This document shows, one piece after another, positions 44,181 through 56,300 of a stretch of DNA of 64,000 bases; the stretch's first letter is position 1; every line of letters starts with the position of its first letter. The notes beneath the pieces were generated by a model, which did no database searches, was not told the origin of the DNA, and saw only the letters and a program-made list of their open reading frames with translations. The position numbers were made by a program, and so were the translations under genes. Source of the DNA: Macrocystis pyrifera (lineage: Eukaryota; Sar; Phaeophyceae; Laminariales; Laminariaceae); contig JASSKH010000004.1 of assembly GCA_031763025.1 (NCBI GenBank), forward strand, positions 1,302,001 to 1,366,000, given 5' to 3'.

Positions 44181-45697
44181 TTAACCGAGCATTAAGTACA
44201 CGTACCGGGTATACATGATACGATGCTCTCATGTGGCACGGTTTCTGATTGATGAAAGGAGCAGCGATAGCCTCCACCAACCGCATCACACTGGGGCGGG
44301 GGCCTTCAAAGGTCCCCAAACACGGCAACGTTTCGTCCCGGTACGGTGTAGTTAACGCATGTACGATACGCTTCACACACCAGCCTGGACTAAGAAGGAC
44401 ACCGAGTGATGACTGCCCCAACACCTGACACGCTCCCTCCCGACACCCCCACCCACTCCAACACGCGACATGCTCTCCACCCTGGTACTGTGTAACGTAC
44501 GTATAGCGCGCACGCCGGCCCGGACGAGAGGTTAGAGGGTACACCGCCCGATCGAACCCTTGCTCACATCGTCCACACAAAGCGACGTACATGGAAATCC
44601 CTCCGAACATTTGGGCGAGCGACGTCCATCTTCCTTCTACTACCGATCAGGTGGAAGAAAAGCACAACGTGAGTAAACCGACCTTTTTTCTACTACTATG
44701 AGCATACACCACAAATAACTAACTGAGTAACGTAACGTGACAATAGTGATAGATCCTAAATATAACCTCCATGACACAAGTCGACCACTGTAGCTCTAGT
44801 GCTGCACCCTACAATCTAGATGATGACGCAATTAGTGCTAACATACATCCTAAAACATCAATGGCAGCACAAGCAGTGTTGCACCCTTATTAATATTACA
44901 CTACAGCAGTAAACATCCACCAAAAACCGGCACAGGAGGGCGGGTTAGCCCCTCACGGCGGCAATAAAAAATCATCACTCAACCAGCAAGACAGTAAAGA
45001 AATCAAATAATCTATCAACCAACCAAAAAACAAATTCAATTAATTAATTAATCAACTACTCCAAACCCTTTCCCCCCCCAAAAAAGGGAAGGGGGAGTCA
45101 TGTTCCCCGTCCAATCCGATCCAAACCAGAAAAAAAATGACGGGTGAGTCATCTATCAATTCTACAAGGCTAAACAATTCGGGCAAGAACTTTCCTCTCT
45201 GATCTAGAGAAAAAAATATAAATATTCCTTCCTTCTATCCATTCACTCTCTCCGACTATGAAATGCAGAAAAAAACGATCGGCGAGATGCCTACGACAGC
45301 CGTTAGGCTCTTCCTGGCCTTGGGGAGGCGTGGTGTGGACTTCTACCTTTCATCCCCAACAGAACAAACACCACGGGACAGAGCAGTCTCCTCTCCTTTC
45401 CTCTCCTCTCCTATCCAAAAACAAAGAGTGACGGGGGAGGACGCATAACTTCCCGCTCCAAAATAAAAAACACCCTCCCCCCACCCCCCACTCGTGTACG
45501 TGTACGCAGCCACAACACCACTTCCCGTCTCTTCCTTTTCCCCCTCTCTCCCCCTTCCCCCCTCATATCTCCCTCCCCCCCCCTTCCTCGTTACGGACTA
45601 TCAATAAATTTGACCCTGTCATCCACACGCAATACACTCCGTCTCACTAGCCGTTCTTAACACATAGGACGCAGCTCACCCTTCACACGAGCCGCCG
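44181..45697. other. Intergenic, no supported gene
   Basis: Mostly AC-rich sequence on the plus strand with polyA and polyC runs (45070-45110, 45440-45590). A minus frame at 44161-44610 lacks domain or splice support. Confidence 0.5.
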
Positions 45698-45800
45698 AGC
45701 ACCTCACGGCGCTTCGCGCTTGGTGCAAGTAATGCCTGCCTGGTTGGTGAAAACCCGACGTGCTCCGTCCCGGTATTGTAGGGATGCGAGGGTCTATGCT
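45698..45800. repeat. Dispersed repeat, partner at 23058-23162
   Basis: Same boxes and orientation as 23058-23162, including 'cgtgctccgtccc' and 'gtagggatgcgagggtct'. Confidence 0.75.
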
Positions 45801-46004
45801 CATAGGATTCCGGCCATGCAGGACATGAGTGCCCCCTGCCCACCCTTCCTCCTCCATCTTTCCTCCCTAACTCGAATTATGCCTACCCCCAGCCCAGAGT
45901 CCCATCAGCACCCCAAGTATAAGAAATAAGCCGATTCAGGTTTGGTCGCTGCTGTCGGTGCCCCAGCCGCACGCACTAACCCAAAGATCTAGACGTTCTA
46001 CTGT

Positions 46005-46200
46005 AAATCGTGATCAAAATCGTCATTTCGATCGTGCATCTAAATCGTCATCTAGATCGTGTAAATCATCATCTATATCGTGATTCAAAATCGTCAGTTT
46101 GATCGTGATCTAGATCTCGTCATCTAGATCGTCAACTATATCGTCATCTAGATGGTCATCTAGATGGTCATCTAGATGGTCATCTACATCGTCATCTGCC
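46005..46200. repeat. (ATCGTCATCTAG)-type 12-bp satellite
   Basis: Imperfect 12-bp units 'gatcgtcatcta' and 'gatggtcatcta', the last four nearly identical. It lies within 150 bp downstream of the stop of the minus-strand gene at 46347, so it is probably in or next to that gene's 3' end. Confidence 0.85.
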
Positions 46201-46346
46201 GAAATGTGAAAACAAAAGGGTCCAGCGAGCCGATCCAAGCTCCATCGCCGCTGCCCGAGCCGCGCGCGATGCCGCCGCGAGCGCCGTCCGCACCGCGCCC
46301 TCATCGGTCTCTCATTTACCTACTGGTACCCCCACCCTCCTCTCCC

Positions 46347-48223
46347 CTAACGCTTCTCTCTCTCCGCCTGTTCGCGCTCTTCGTCCTCCGCCAATACGCG
46401 CTTAAAGAACTCCATCTCTCGCTCGAAATACGCCGCCTCTTGACGCTCCAACTCCTCCGCCTCTCGGCGCTCGACCTCCGCAGCGTTCGCATCCACAGCC
46501 TGCCGGACTAGGTCAAACCAGAACTTGTAGTTTAGCTGATTGGGTAGGTCGAGAAGAGTAGCGCCATCTCTGTCCCAGACACGAGGAAGAAACCGCGAAG
46601 CGGAGCGCGCGTTCAGTCAACGTCACATAGGGTACCGCATAGGGTAGGTGGGTTTGCAACGCCAGAGAAAATAGGCGTGTTATGTTTACGGTACACAGGG
46701 GTTGCAACTAGGGGTACTGTCACACTTCGGAGTCCAAACATTCAGACCTCGGACGGAGATCTTCAATTCTCAAACTACCCGACACCTTGGGAGCCAATGT
46801 TCATTTACTTTAGTTTATAATAGTATTTGTTTGATATCTAGACCATGGGATTGTGTACGTATGTCGGGCTTAGCATATGATGTCTCTCAAAGGCGGTTGT
46901 CGGGTGAGCTATAGGTATGATACAGTAGCACACCTCATGTCAAGACCCTCATATTTCTGTAGGTAGGTGATACGTATCTGCCTCTCACTGTATATAGCAT
47001 GCGTCTGGTGCAGATGACCACTACGGTTCGTTCTCCTATTCATAATATTATGAGATACGCATTCGCTGTTCAACGATGGCGCATCAGATGCTGGAAAAAG
47101 TGAAAACAGGGGTGAGCCGCGCGGGAAGACGATGGCTGCCGCGGAATCGTAAACCAGGTACAACGTTCCCCTTTGGGATGTGGTTGACTTGAAATCCCGG
47201 CGGTGCTGCGAGTTAAAAAGGAGGGAACATAATCAGGCGTTCCTTTATATGTATATATGTTTAAGACGGGATAGGTTCGACGATGTGTGGTTGATTAAAC
47301 AAAATTTGACGTGAAAATGGATTGCTGCTGTAGTCACGAGTTTGCGTCTTCTCCTAGTGGTGAACACTACAGTACTATATGCGGGGCCCGTGAAAAAACA
47401 CATCATACCAGGTATGTCGCTTCACACGCTTTGTGTAGGCGGCTCCTTTTAGACAGCAGAGAGGAAAGGTTAGAGCTGAGTTGCACTCGCCGTACGAGTA
47501 GCGGAGGGAAATTCGGGCAGGCATGTACTCAGTTCCTCGAGACTTGGGGTCATCACTCACATGTCCCGCGTTCTAACCGAACGCTGTGCAATTGAAAATC
47601 TCGTCAGCATCGCCCGTTCATGCCTGCCACCAAATCCTAGAAGTGGACTTGGCGGCAATCTACTGTAAGCAAATCGACAGGTACTGTTCCACGGGATAAC
47701 CCCGAATGCGAAAATATCGTATCACCTTCGCGCATAGCCGCTCGCTCGATGGGATCGTCCTCTTCCTCGATTTCCCCACCCTCCGCCTCGTCCTTGTCCT
47801 CGCCTCCTCCACCCTCCGCTCCGTCTTGGTCGTTTGCCGTCAGCTCCGGAGGATCCGGATACTTCTCGAGGCGACTTAGAGCGTCTCTGATTTGACGATC
47901 CACCCACTCTTCCATGACATAGTTCATCTCTGCGCCGGAGAGCGGGGGCGGACAGAGGGAGCGTACTCATTTGTTGCTCGTCTTAGCCATTTGGCTACTG
48001 ACCGCACAATCCTTTCGAAACGGGGGAGGGGGGGTATCATAAATAGAAATAATATCACCTTGAAAAAAAAGGTGTTCCTTACACTGCTTCCGGTAGCATG
48101 GTGCAACATACGGTATGGTTTTGCCTTCCAGGCTGACTGTACGCTGTACGAGTGCGACGCCAAAGAGAACACCGCCGCTCCTCCCGCCGTCGAGACTGCA
48201 GTACTCCCCCCCCCCGAGACCAT
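46347..48223 (-). CDS. Hypothetical acidic coiled-coil protein, 3 exons, ~173 aa
   Basis: Proposed exons are 48223-48125, 47927-47726 and 46567-46347, with phases 0 and 1 that fit. Exon 1 ends at a GC donor (aag/gcaaaa); exon 2 at a GT donor (gaag/gtgata). Both acceptors read '...cagag' before AT. The product starts MVSGGGSTAVSTAGGAAVFS, continues with MNYVMEEWVDRQIRDALSRL, then an Asp/Glu/Gly-rich stretch (residues 63-95), then LLDLPNQLNYKFWFDLVRQA and a charged helix of Glu/Arg heptads to the stop. I do not recognise the family. The first exon frame stays open upstream to 48487, with an ATG at 48454 and an Arg-rich, acid-poor stretch that could be a mitochondrial targeting sequence, so the start is uncertain. 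A strong GT donor (ttac/gtgagc) in that extension offers another first exon. Confidence 0.6.
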
Positions 48224-48487
48224 CAGGCGTGCGCCTCCGTATAGCAAATAGGAGATTGTGCCCAGTGTACACACTTTACTGCGATTGTTTGGAGGCCACG
48301 CGAGCTGCCGGCCGCGTTTGTACTCGCGGCTTCTGGCAGGCAAAGCGCGACCAAGCGACGGCGCAGCAAGCTCACGTAAGAACACTCTTTGAACGAAAGG
48401 GGTCGGTCGAAACACTCGCGTAATCCTGCCCTGCTGTACCGTGAGTGCGTTCATCTTGAATTCAACGACAGCGGGTCCATACTTCAA

Positions 48488-49559
48488 TCGCCAGATTGTA
48501 GTAAATATTTTCTTGCGCGTTCGGTTGCTGCCTCAAGGTTCGAAGAAGTAAAAAACACCCAGCCACTGTTTTCTCCAGATGTTATCATACAGATCTGTCC
48601 AGTTTTAGGGCGGATGGTTGTTGCTCACACAACCGTGGTGTTCGGTGATTGGGTAAAATCGCTATGTATAATACAATCGGTCAGTTCGGTGGTGTTGCTG
48701 ACATTTTTAGGCCGTTTTACTATGCGGATCAGATTCTTTTGGTTCGATTTCGGCTTTTCACGTTGTATGTGTACGTTTTCGGCCCACAAACCAAAAATCG
48801 GCCATATGCCTCTCGGAACGAGTGCAGAGTTGCTCCCTCTCGGGGGTACCCAGCTCAGACACCCGCTTTTCCAGAGCGTCGTCCGAGTTCTTGCCCACTG
48901 TGCATAAATCCGACGGGAAAAAAGTTGAGCAATTCCTCGTCAGAAAACAGGCCGATTTCCTGATTTGGACGTATACTGACTGTGTCGTATCAATAATTCA
49001 GTTTTAGTGGGGGTGAAATAATCAGTCAAGTGTTCACTATCAACAGTGGTACCACGCAGCACCACTGGACTCAAATTAAGTGTAACTGCAACGTAACAAC
49101 ACGGCGAACCAAAAAGACCCCGCCACCCAGACGGGTACACCTGAACTGCTGCCGCACGCAAGATACACGTACAAATACGTGCGTCTCTGCAACCACCCAC
49201 CCACCTCCCACCTATACCCACCGTGTACAGCTGTACTGTGTACGTTCAGCAATAACAAGTGAGTACGTACGTCTAGGCAGCAAGGACGCACCCAGGCACC
49301 CACGCAAGCTGGTACTCCTGTACTTACGTCCACCCACCGACCCACCCACCCGACCACCCATTCCCCAACCTACCCACGATGTACAGCAGTACGTACAGAA
49401 GCATACCTGGTACCTGGTAGGTGAGTATACGCAAACATTTCGTTGCTTTTGCTGTATGCTGTGTTGTCCTGGGAGAGTGTGCATTTTTTCATGATCCCCC
49501 GCCATATCGGGGAGCGAGCGACCTGTCACTGCTGCTGTATATACGTAATTCTGTATGTT
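48488..49559. other. Intergenic, no supported gene
   Basis: Frames at 48389-48907 and 48649-48963 on the plus strand look hydrophobic and unsupported. 49120-49430 is rich in 'ccacccacc' and GTAC words, including GTACAGCAGTAC at 49381-49392 and overlapping TACCTGGTA nonamers at 49404-49419. Confidence 0.5.
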
Positions 49560-50170
49560 GAAGTTAGGGTGGGGCGACTACAGTATCTATCTCGCTGAGT
49601 TTTCACTTATTTTATTTTATTTTTTCATCCTCCCGCAGGTTGGTAAAGATAAAGCTTCATTCAGCTCACCACACTTCCACGTTTAGAATACGTGTCGTGT
49701 GTCAATTTAACCCTTCGCTCCCGTTGGCACAGCACAACCGGCTGACTGTCTTTCGATTATGACTCGGAATTATGAAAAACTATTTTTGCCTATTTTCCAA
49801 TTCTGTTTAGATTTCTCAATCTTGCAGTTAGTGTCGGAACTTGCACCTTGAAGTCCATGTGGTGGGGACTGTCTCGCTCAGCTTTAACTACTTTTCGAGT
49901 CAGACTGAGTTCCGAAAATCTTTTAGTTTTTGTCAGATTTTCTATGTTCAATTTCGTGCGGGAGTGGCTATCTCGCTGAGTTTTAACTGCTTTTCGATAC
50001 TGCCTCGAGTTTTGAAAATATCCATTTTGGTTTTAATTTTTTTCGATTGTTTTTCGTTTTTTTTTTTTCGATCACCAGTATTGTTCATCTTATCCTTAGT
50101 TTGGTAGGAACTATCTCGCTCAGTTTTGACTGCTTTTCGATTCTGATTCGAGTTTGGAAAATCCATTTTT
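49560..50170. repeat. Degenerate ~120-bp tandem repeat
   Basis: Four or five units share 'tatctcgctgagtttt(a/c)act', 'gcttttcgat' and 'gagttttgaaaat'. Spacing is irregular, with T-rich spacers. Confidence 0.7.
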
Positions 50171-50484
50171 TTTTACTTTGTTCGACTTTTCCTTAAAACA
50201 TGATACCTTGAAATTAGTACGGTATTTCTATCTTGGATTTAATGTGGGTGTACACATCTTAATTTAGTGTGGGGACGATTTATCTTGAAGTTGGTGTGCG
50301 TATTTTTATTGAATTTAGTGTGGGGACGACCCCGGGTGTGAAACGTCTCCGGAAATGTTGGAAATTTTCTCCTTTCCCGTGGATCCGCTGCCTTCCCGGG
50401 AAGCGAGCGATCCGTCCCAGGGAGGGCGCCTCTCTACGCCGCCCGCTCGCCGATCGGGCATCGGCGCCCATTCTTTCGCCGCGG

Positions 50485-52939
50485 TCACCGAGGGCTGATG
50501 TGTACGGGGAGCGCGGCGCGGCGTGCGCCCGCGGGCGGTCGGATGGCGCTCGGTGGAGCCCCGTCGTCCGCGGGGCATGCTAAAACAGGCATAACTGCGA
50601 AGATCCAAATGACGAGTATTACTACTACAGTACGTACTGTACGTACGACGACTACTAATAAAACCACAAACAGGTTGTACCTACGTACGCAAGCGTGTTT
50701 TATCAAGAGGATTAGGCGATAAATTCACAATGCAAAAAATCAGCACCCTAATCACTTCCCAGGGAGATGATCGAAACGATATCTACAACAATACTGACAA
50801 CGTGTAGGAAATGGAAAGGAGGGGGGTCACACATCTACACCATTATCAGGTACCAGGTATACGTAGCTGATATCATTTTTGGAGACGGGACGACGCCTGT
50901 CGAAACACAGGAAACCTCACCGTTCATCATATTCATCCCATCCGCCTCGTTGTCGAATCTCTCAGCCCCCTTGCTGCTCTCCGTGCGGTTAGCGCCGATC
51001 TTGACAGTACTGTTAGCGTCAGGAGCCTCGCTTTCCGGCGTCACACCACCAAGAGCGGTAGCGGTAGCAGTGGCAGCGGTGGCGGGGGGAGCCACTGGAG
51101 CCGCCGTAGCCTCTACCCTCGGGGGTGGAGCGTCAGGCCTCAGCTGCGGCGGGGGATGCCTGCGCAAGAGCTCCAAGGGCATCACCACTGTATCGGTGGG
51201 TCGCTCGGGATGCCTCTCCGCTTGCTCTTCTTCTTTCAACTGCTTTGCCCCCGCCGATCCCTCCCTCTCTTCCCTCCCTCTCCCACCATCCACGCGCACT
51301 CTCCCCCACCGGCACCGTTTTCCCCCCCAACTCCTCGGCCACCCACGTGGCCACCATCGCCGTCTCCACCCGTCCAGCCCTCAGCCCTCCCCCCTCCCTT
51401 CCTCAGTCTCGACAACTTCCCGCACAAAGGAACTTTCTTTCGCTGACTCCAAGCTACCATCGTCCACCACCAAATCATCCAAAAGTTCACTCAAGTCGTC
51501 CGATGTCGACCCCCGCCCCCCCTCTTGCCCTCAAGGGGAGGACACGCCATCCGACCATGACGCCCCTCCCCCCCCGCCGTCACCTGGATCTCATCACGCA
51601 GCCCCTCAACCGCCGCCTCCATCAAGGCGGGCGAGTCCATCGACGTCGCTATCTCGTGTTGGCGGTTACCTGCGCTGCCGCGACCACCGTCACCCCGGCC
51701 GTCACCCACCCCGCGGCCGATACCGCCTTCCACGGAGGCAGGGCTTTCGGTCATACCCAAGGGTGATCGCCGTAAGTGCTCTGGCCCGGAGGTGGCCAGC
51801 CGCAGAGCCAATGGCATCGGCGGCAGCGACGCTTGGTCGGACAATACTGCATCCGGCGAAACGTCCTCGTCGGAGAAGACTATCGGGTCTGACCAAGACC
51901 CATTGGACAGTACTTCCCATGACAAAGCTCCGTCGTCAGACAGTGTCTGGCCAGACAAGGTTCTGATAGACAGGACTTCTTCGCCCGCTACCTCGTGCTG
52001 ACGGTCACCTGCGATGCCGCGGCCACCACCACCTCCGCCTCCACCGCCAGCGTCACGAACCTCGCGGCCAACACCGCCTTCCGCGGAGGTGGAGCTTTCC
52101 CTCACCCCGAAGGGCGATCTCCGCAAGTGCTCTGGCCCGGAGGCGGCCAGCCGCAGAGCCCATGGTATCGGGGGTGGCGACGCTTGGTCGGACAATACTG
52201 CATCCGGCAAAACGTCCTCGTCGGAGAAGACTATTGGGTCTGACCAAGACCCATTGGACAGTACTTCCCATGACAAGGCTCCGTCGTCAGATAGTGTTCG
52301 GCCAGACAAGACTCTGATAGACAGGACTTCTTCGGCCGCTACCTCGTACTGGCGGCCACCTGCGCTGCCGCGGCCACGGCACCACCACCGCCCACCCCCA
52401 CCGCCACCGCCACCGCCACCAACCTCGCGGCGAACACCGCCTTCCACGGAGGTGGGGCTTGCCCTCACCCCGAAGGGCGATCTCCGCAAGTGCTCTGGCC
52501 CGGAGGCGGCCAGCCGCAGCGGCGGTGGTATCGGCGGTGGCGACGCTTGGTCGGACAATACTACTTCAGGCAAGATTTTCTCGCCGGAGAAGACTATTGG
52601 GTCTGACCAAGCCCCGTCGGTCAGTAATTCGTACGACAAGGCTCCATCGTCAGGTAGTGTTTGGCCAGACATGGCTCTGACAGGTGAGACTTCCTCGCCC
52701 GCAACTGTCTCTCCTTCGGTGGAAACGCCATTGGAACTGCCACCGCCGTCGTCCTTCTCACCATCACCGCCACGTTTGTGGCTCCACTCTATCGTTCCGT
52801 CCGTCGCCGTTGCGCGGTCCTCTTGACCTTCCACATCCCCAACCTCCACTTCCGCAGCGGCGTCGACGCTGTTGCCGCAGCCGGTGGCGTCTGCCGCAAG
52901 CAATGACGTGGTCGACACAGGTCCCGATACCGTAGTCAT
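50485..52939 (-). CDS. Unrecognised protein with three ~120-aa internal repeats, 3 exons, ~594 aa
   Basis: Exons 52939-51584, 51239-50921 and 50594-50485, with GT-AG borders (donors cag/gtgacgg and acg/gtgagg, acceptors caaagcag and cttcgcag) and phases 0 and 1 that fit, ending at TGA. The product starts MTTVSGPVSTTSLLAADATG. Three repeats span about residues 95-420. Each holds LSDDGALSWEVLSNGSWSDP or a variant, then IVFS(D/G)E, LSDQASPPPIP and SGPEHLRRSPFGV, with poly-Gly linkers. After them come MEAAVEGLRDEIQ/LKEEEQAERHPE, likely a short coiled coil across the exon junction, and a Pro/Ala-rich tail. DNA periods are 351 and 363 bp, both multiples of 3. The plus strand is also open over the repeats but has no matching splice sites. 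No family or location signal is recognised. Confidence 0.68.
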
Positions 52940-53305
52940 CAAGACGTACCTTGTTTTGTTGAAGGGGCGCTCGCGGGTGTGTGCGATGTGCTACCACGCT
53001 ATCACTGACTTGGCGACACGGGTTGATAAGCTGACATCCAAAAAAATCTCAATACAAATTTTCATTTTGCCCACACATCCACACATCAGTAAAACGCTAA
53101 TCACGGCCGGGTGTAGTGGCCCATTTTATGGTATATTTACCTTTTGATGGGAAATGAAGCGAAAACGCCCCGTTTTTTTTAGCCTCCGGCGGCGCCTCCA
53201 GCGGGCCCCGCACGCCAGTCGAGGGGGCGCGTTGGGGCTCGCACAGCGAGCTGACAGCGCCTTCACGCGTCAGCTTCGCCGTGCTCGCGGTCGCCTGCGG
53301 CTCGC

Positions 53306-53336
53306 CGATAAATTTCGGCGTCGCCGAAATTTATCG
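53306..53336. repeat. Perfect 15-bp stem hairpin
   Basis: cgataaatttcggcg, a single T, then cgccgaaatttatcg. It is followed at once by a (ATCGAT)n run to about 53353. It lies at the upstream edge of the Ty3/gypsy fossil. Confidence 0.95.
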
Positions 53337-53339
53337 ATA

Positions 53340-56300
53340 TCGATATCGATATCGCGCGCTTGAAGTTGTTTACGGTACAATATCCAACGTTAGTGAGGTG
53401 TGGTCTACCTCCAAGCTCGTCAAGGTCAACCTGGTGCGTCAGTCAGGCGCTCCAGCATTTACCGGGAACTACATGGTGAACATGCTCCCCCGCGGACACC
53501 CCCATCCCGACATGGCCATTATCGTCTCCGACGGGTACCAAACGGTCCCACTATCTGGATCTACCGATCTCGAGCCGGGCGACCTCCTCGGAACCTCCTG
53601 CGCCCCACTGGGTACAGGTACCACTTACCACCCTTGGACACCCTTCCTTGGCCCCTCCCCATCTCCCTCCGATTCCGGATGTACATGCCCTCCACGACAA
53701 CATCCCCGTGGCACACCAGAGCCCATGGACAGACGACCCCCCCACCGCACCAAAAGCCCCGTGCCCACCGCTCCTTGCACGCCTCAACGGCGATCAACGG
53801 GAAAGCTTCCTAGACCTCTGGTAACGCCTGCCGTTACACCCACGCAACGTCGACTTCGACCGTCACGATTCTGGATAGACTCCATCGGTGATTAGCAACC
53901 TGGGCGACGTCCTCTGCGCATTCTAGGACGTCTTCTCCACCACCAAAACTGACTTCGGCTCGTGCTCGCTCATGCCGTTCAAGATCACCGTACCCCCGGA
54001 CAGCACACTGGCTCGAGTTCCTTTCGGCGTACACCTACACGCTGGAGTTCCGGAAGGGCACGGCCAACGGTAACGCCGACTACCTCTCCCGGCTTCCCCA
54101 ACAAGCCACCGACGCCGACCGCACCGGACGCAACCGCCCCACTGGCCCCGACACCGTCGGCATCTACCTCATCCGCCCCTGCGGCTTCGCGCCGAACGAC
54201 CATTCCACCCCGGTCATCGGCTTGGGTGGGCTCGTGTCCCCCCCTTCCAGACCCATCCCACCCATCCAGTCGCTCCCCTTCACCGACGACGACTTCCGCG
54301 ACTTCCGCCTGCTGGGACCACGTATGGAGCACCCCACCCTTTTGCCCGCAACCCACACCTTCGTCGGGCCTATTGCGACCCGCGACTCCCACCACCGGAC
54401 AGCTTGCCGGCACCGAGAATGCCGCCGTGAACACCGGAGCTCCTCCAGGCTCGGCTTCCAGGCCGTCCGTCGTCTCTCCGCCGTCCACCATTGGCGCCAC
54501 GACACCAGCCCCTACAGGTCTGATATCTTCTCGCATCCGCCATCGCGTCGCCGCTGCCGCGGGAACCCCTCGGCCTGCAGCCGACTATCGGTTTGGACGC
54601 CGACCGCCACCCGTCGTACACAAACGATCTGCACCCGCCTTCCGTGCGACCCTGCCCCCGGCCGGGGCCCAGCCAAGACTTCCTCACACGACGACGCCTC
54701 CAGCTACAGCCCCCGCGCCACCCGCACCATCGACACCACCCAAGCCATTGGCGCCCACTACACAAAGAGCTACCCCTTCAACAACGCCCTCCCCCCCGCC
54801 GGCACCAACACCACCTTCAGTGCCCCTTCCGGAGCCCGTCGTCGAACCCAATGACGACCCCTACCTCCTCGCCTGCGTCAAGCACTACACCTACAAGACT
54901 GGGCGCGAGAACAACGCGCGGAGCCCCTGTGCTGCGCCACCATCCGCTTTCTGTCGTTGGACTCCCCCGCCCCCACGCCGCACGACCTCCTGGATTTCAT
55001 CCCCTCGGCCCGGCGCCCACAACTTTCGGATGTCCTCACTCTTGCCTCCAAAAGCAAGCTGCACCGTACCGACGACGAAACCACCCTCCTGGTCCAACGA
55101 CCACCCACAAAGCCACCCGGGAACAGCCTACCACCACCCGCCCCCTCTACCCCACGCGTCTACGTGCCGATGTTAATGCGCCCTTGGGTGCTGAACACAT
55201 GCCACGCCACCACCTCTCTACACCTGGGGTTCACCCGAACGGTCCGCATGCTGACATGTTTCTTTTGGTGGATTGGCATGGACGCTTCCGTCCGCTGGTG
55301 GATCCGCCGTTGCCTTCAATGCCAGGCGCGGAAGACCTCCCGGCACACCATTCGTTGGCCCACCCTTTCTCTTCCTTTGCCCAACGGGCCTGGCATCACC
55401 GTCAGCGTCGACTACTTCGGGCCCCTGCCGCTCACGCCGCGCGGTAACGTCCACATCCTCCTCTTCACAGACCGCTTCAGCCGCCGCGCCGATATGTATG
55501 CCGTTTCAGCGGCGCAGTTCACGGCCGCCGGCACTGCCGACATCTTCCTGAACGAGTACATCCCTCTCTGAGGGTGCCCGGTTACACTTCTCTCCGACAA
55601 CGGACTACCAGGTACACTTTACCTCCAAGCTTGCGAACATCGTCTACGAACGCCTTGGCATCCACAAGGTCAACACCAGCTCCTACCACCCCTGCACCAA
55701 CGGCGGCGTCGAGCGCGTCAACCATGTGCTGGCCCAAATGCTCTCTATGGTTGGCAACGAACAGCAGACCGACTGGGACGTGCTGCTCCCACAGGTGTCG
55801 TCGGCCTACAACAACTCCGTGAACGCCGCCACAGGGCTTGCACCTAACGAAATCCACATGGGCCGCCTTCCTCGCCTCCCGCTCTCGGTCTTCCAACCCG
55901 ACAACATCGGCGGTCACCAAAGCTTGGACCGCGATCACCTGCTTTACATCAACCTCGCCACCGACCGACAACGACGCGCCTATTCCCTCGTCCGCGAACT
56001 ACACCGACTCACCGTCCCGCGTCTTCAGCGCCGCAACGCGCCCATCATGGCCACCCTCCTAGCATCCCCCCCCTTCACCGTAGGCGGCTGCGTTTGGGTC
56101 TACAACTCCGCCTCAACCGTCCGCCAAGGCGTCAAAAAGGGCACCGACGCAGCCGTCCTCAAGACGAAGCTTTCCCTGAACTGGAATGGCCCCTTCAAGG
56201 TCCTCGCCGTAGGACCGACGCCCGCCTCAAGCATCCCCAACAATCGCCCCCTTCATGACAAGCTACTTTTCCTCGACCTTCCATCCGACCTTCCGGGACG

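Noticed and set aside
48389-48907. 172-codon plus-strand frame
   Set aside because: It overlaps the first-exon region of the minus-strand gene and has no domain; its end is a competing short-frame region.
50767-51966. 399-codon plus-strand frame
   Set aside because: It is antisense to the repeat protein. No splice or start context supports the plus strand, whereas three minus-strand exons close in phase.
52014-52826. 270-codon plus-strand frame across the 120-aa repeats
   Set aside because: It is a shadow of the minus-strand repeats and depends on the same multiples of three.
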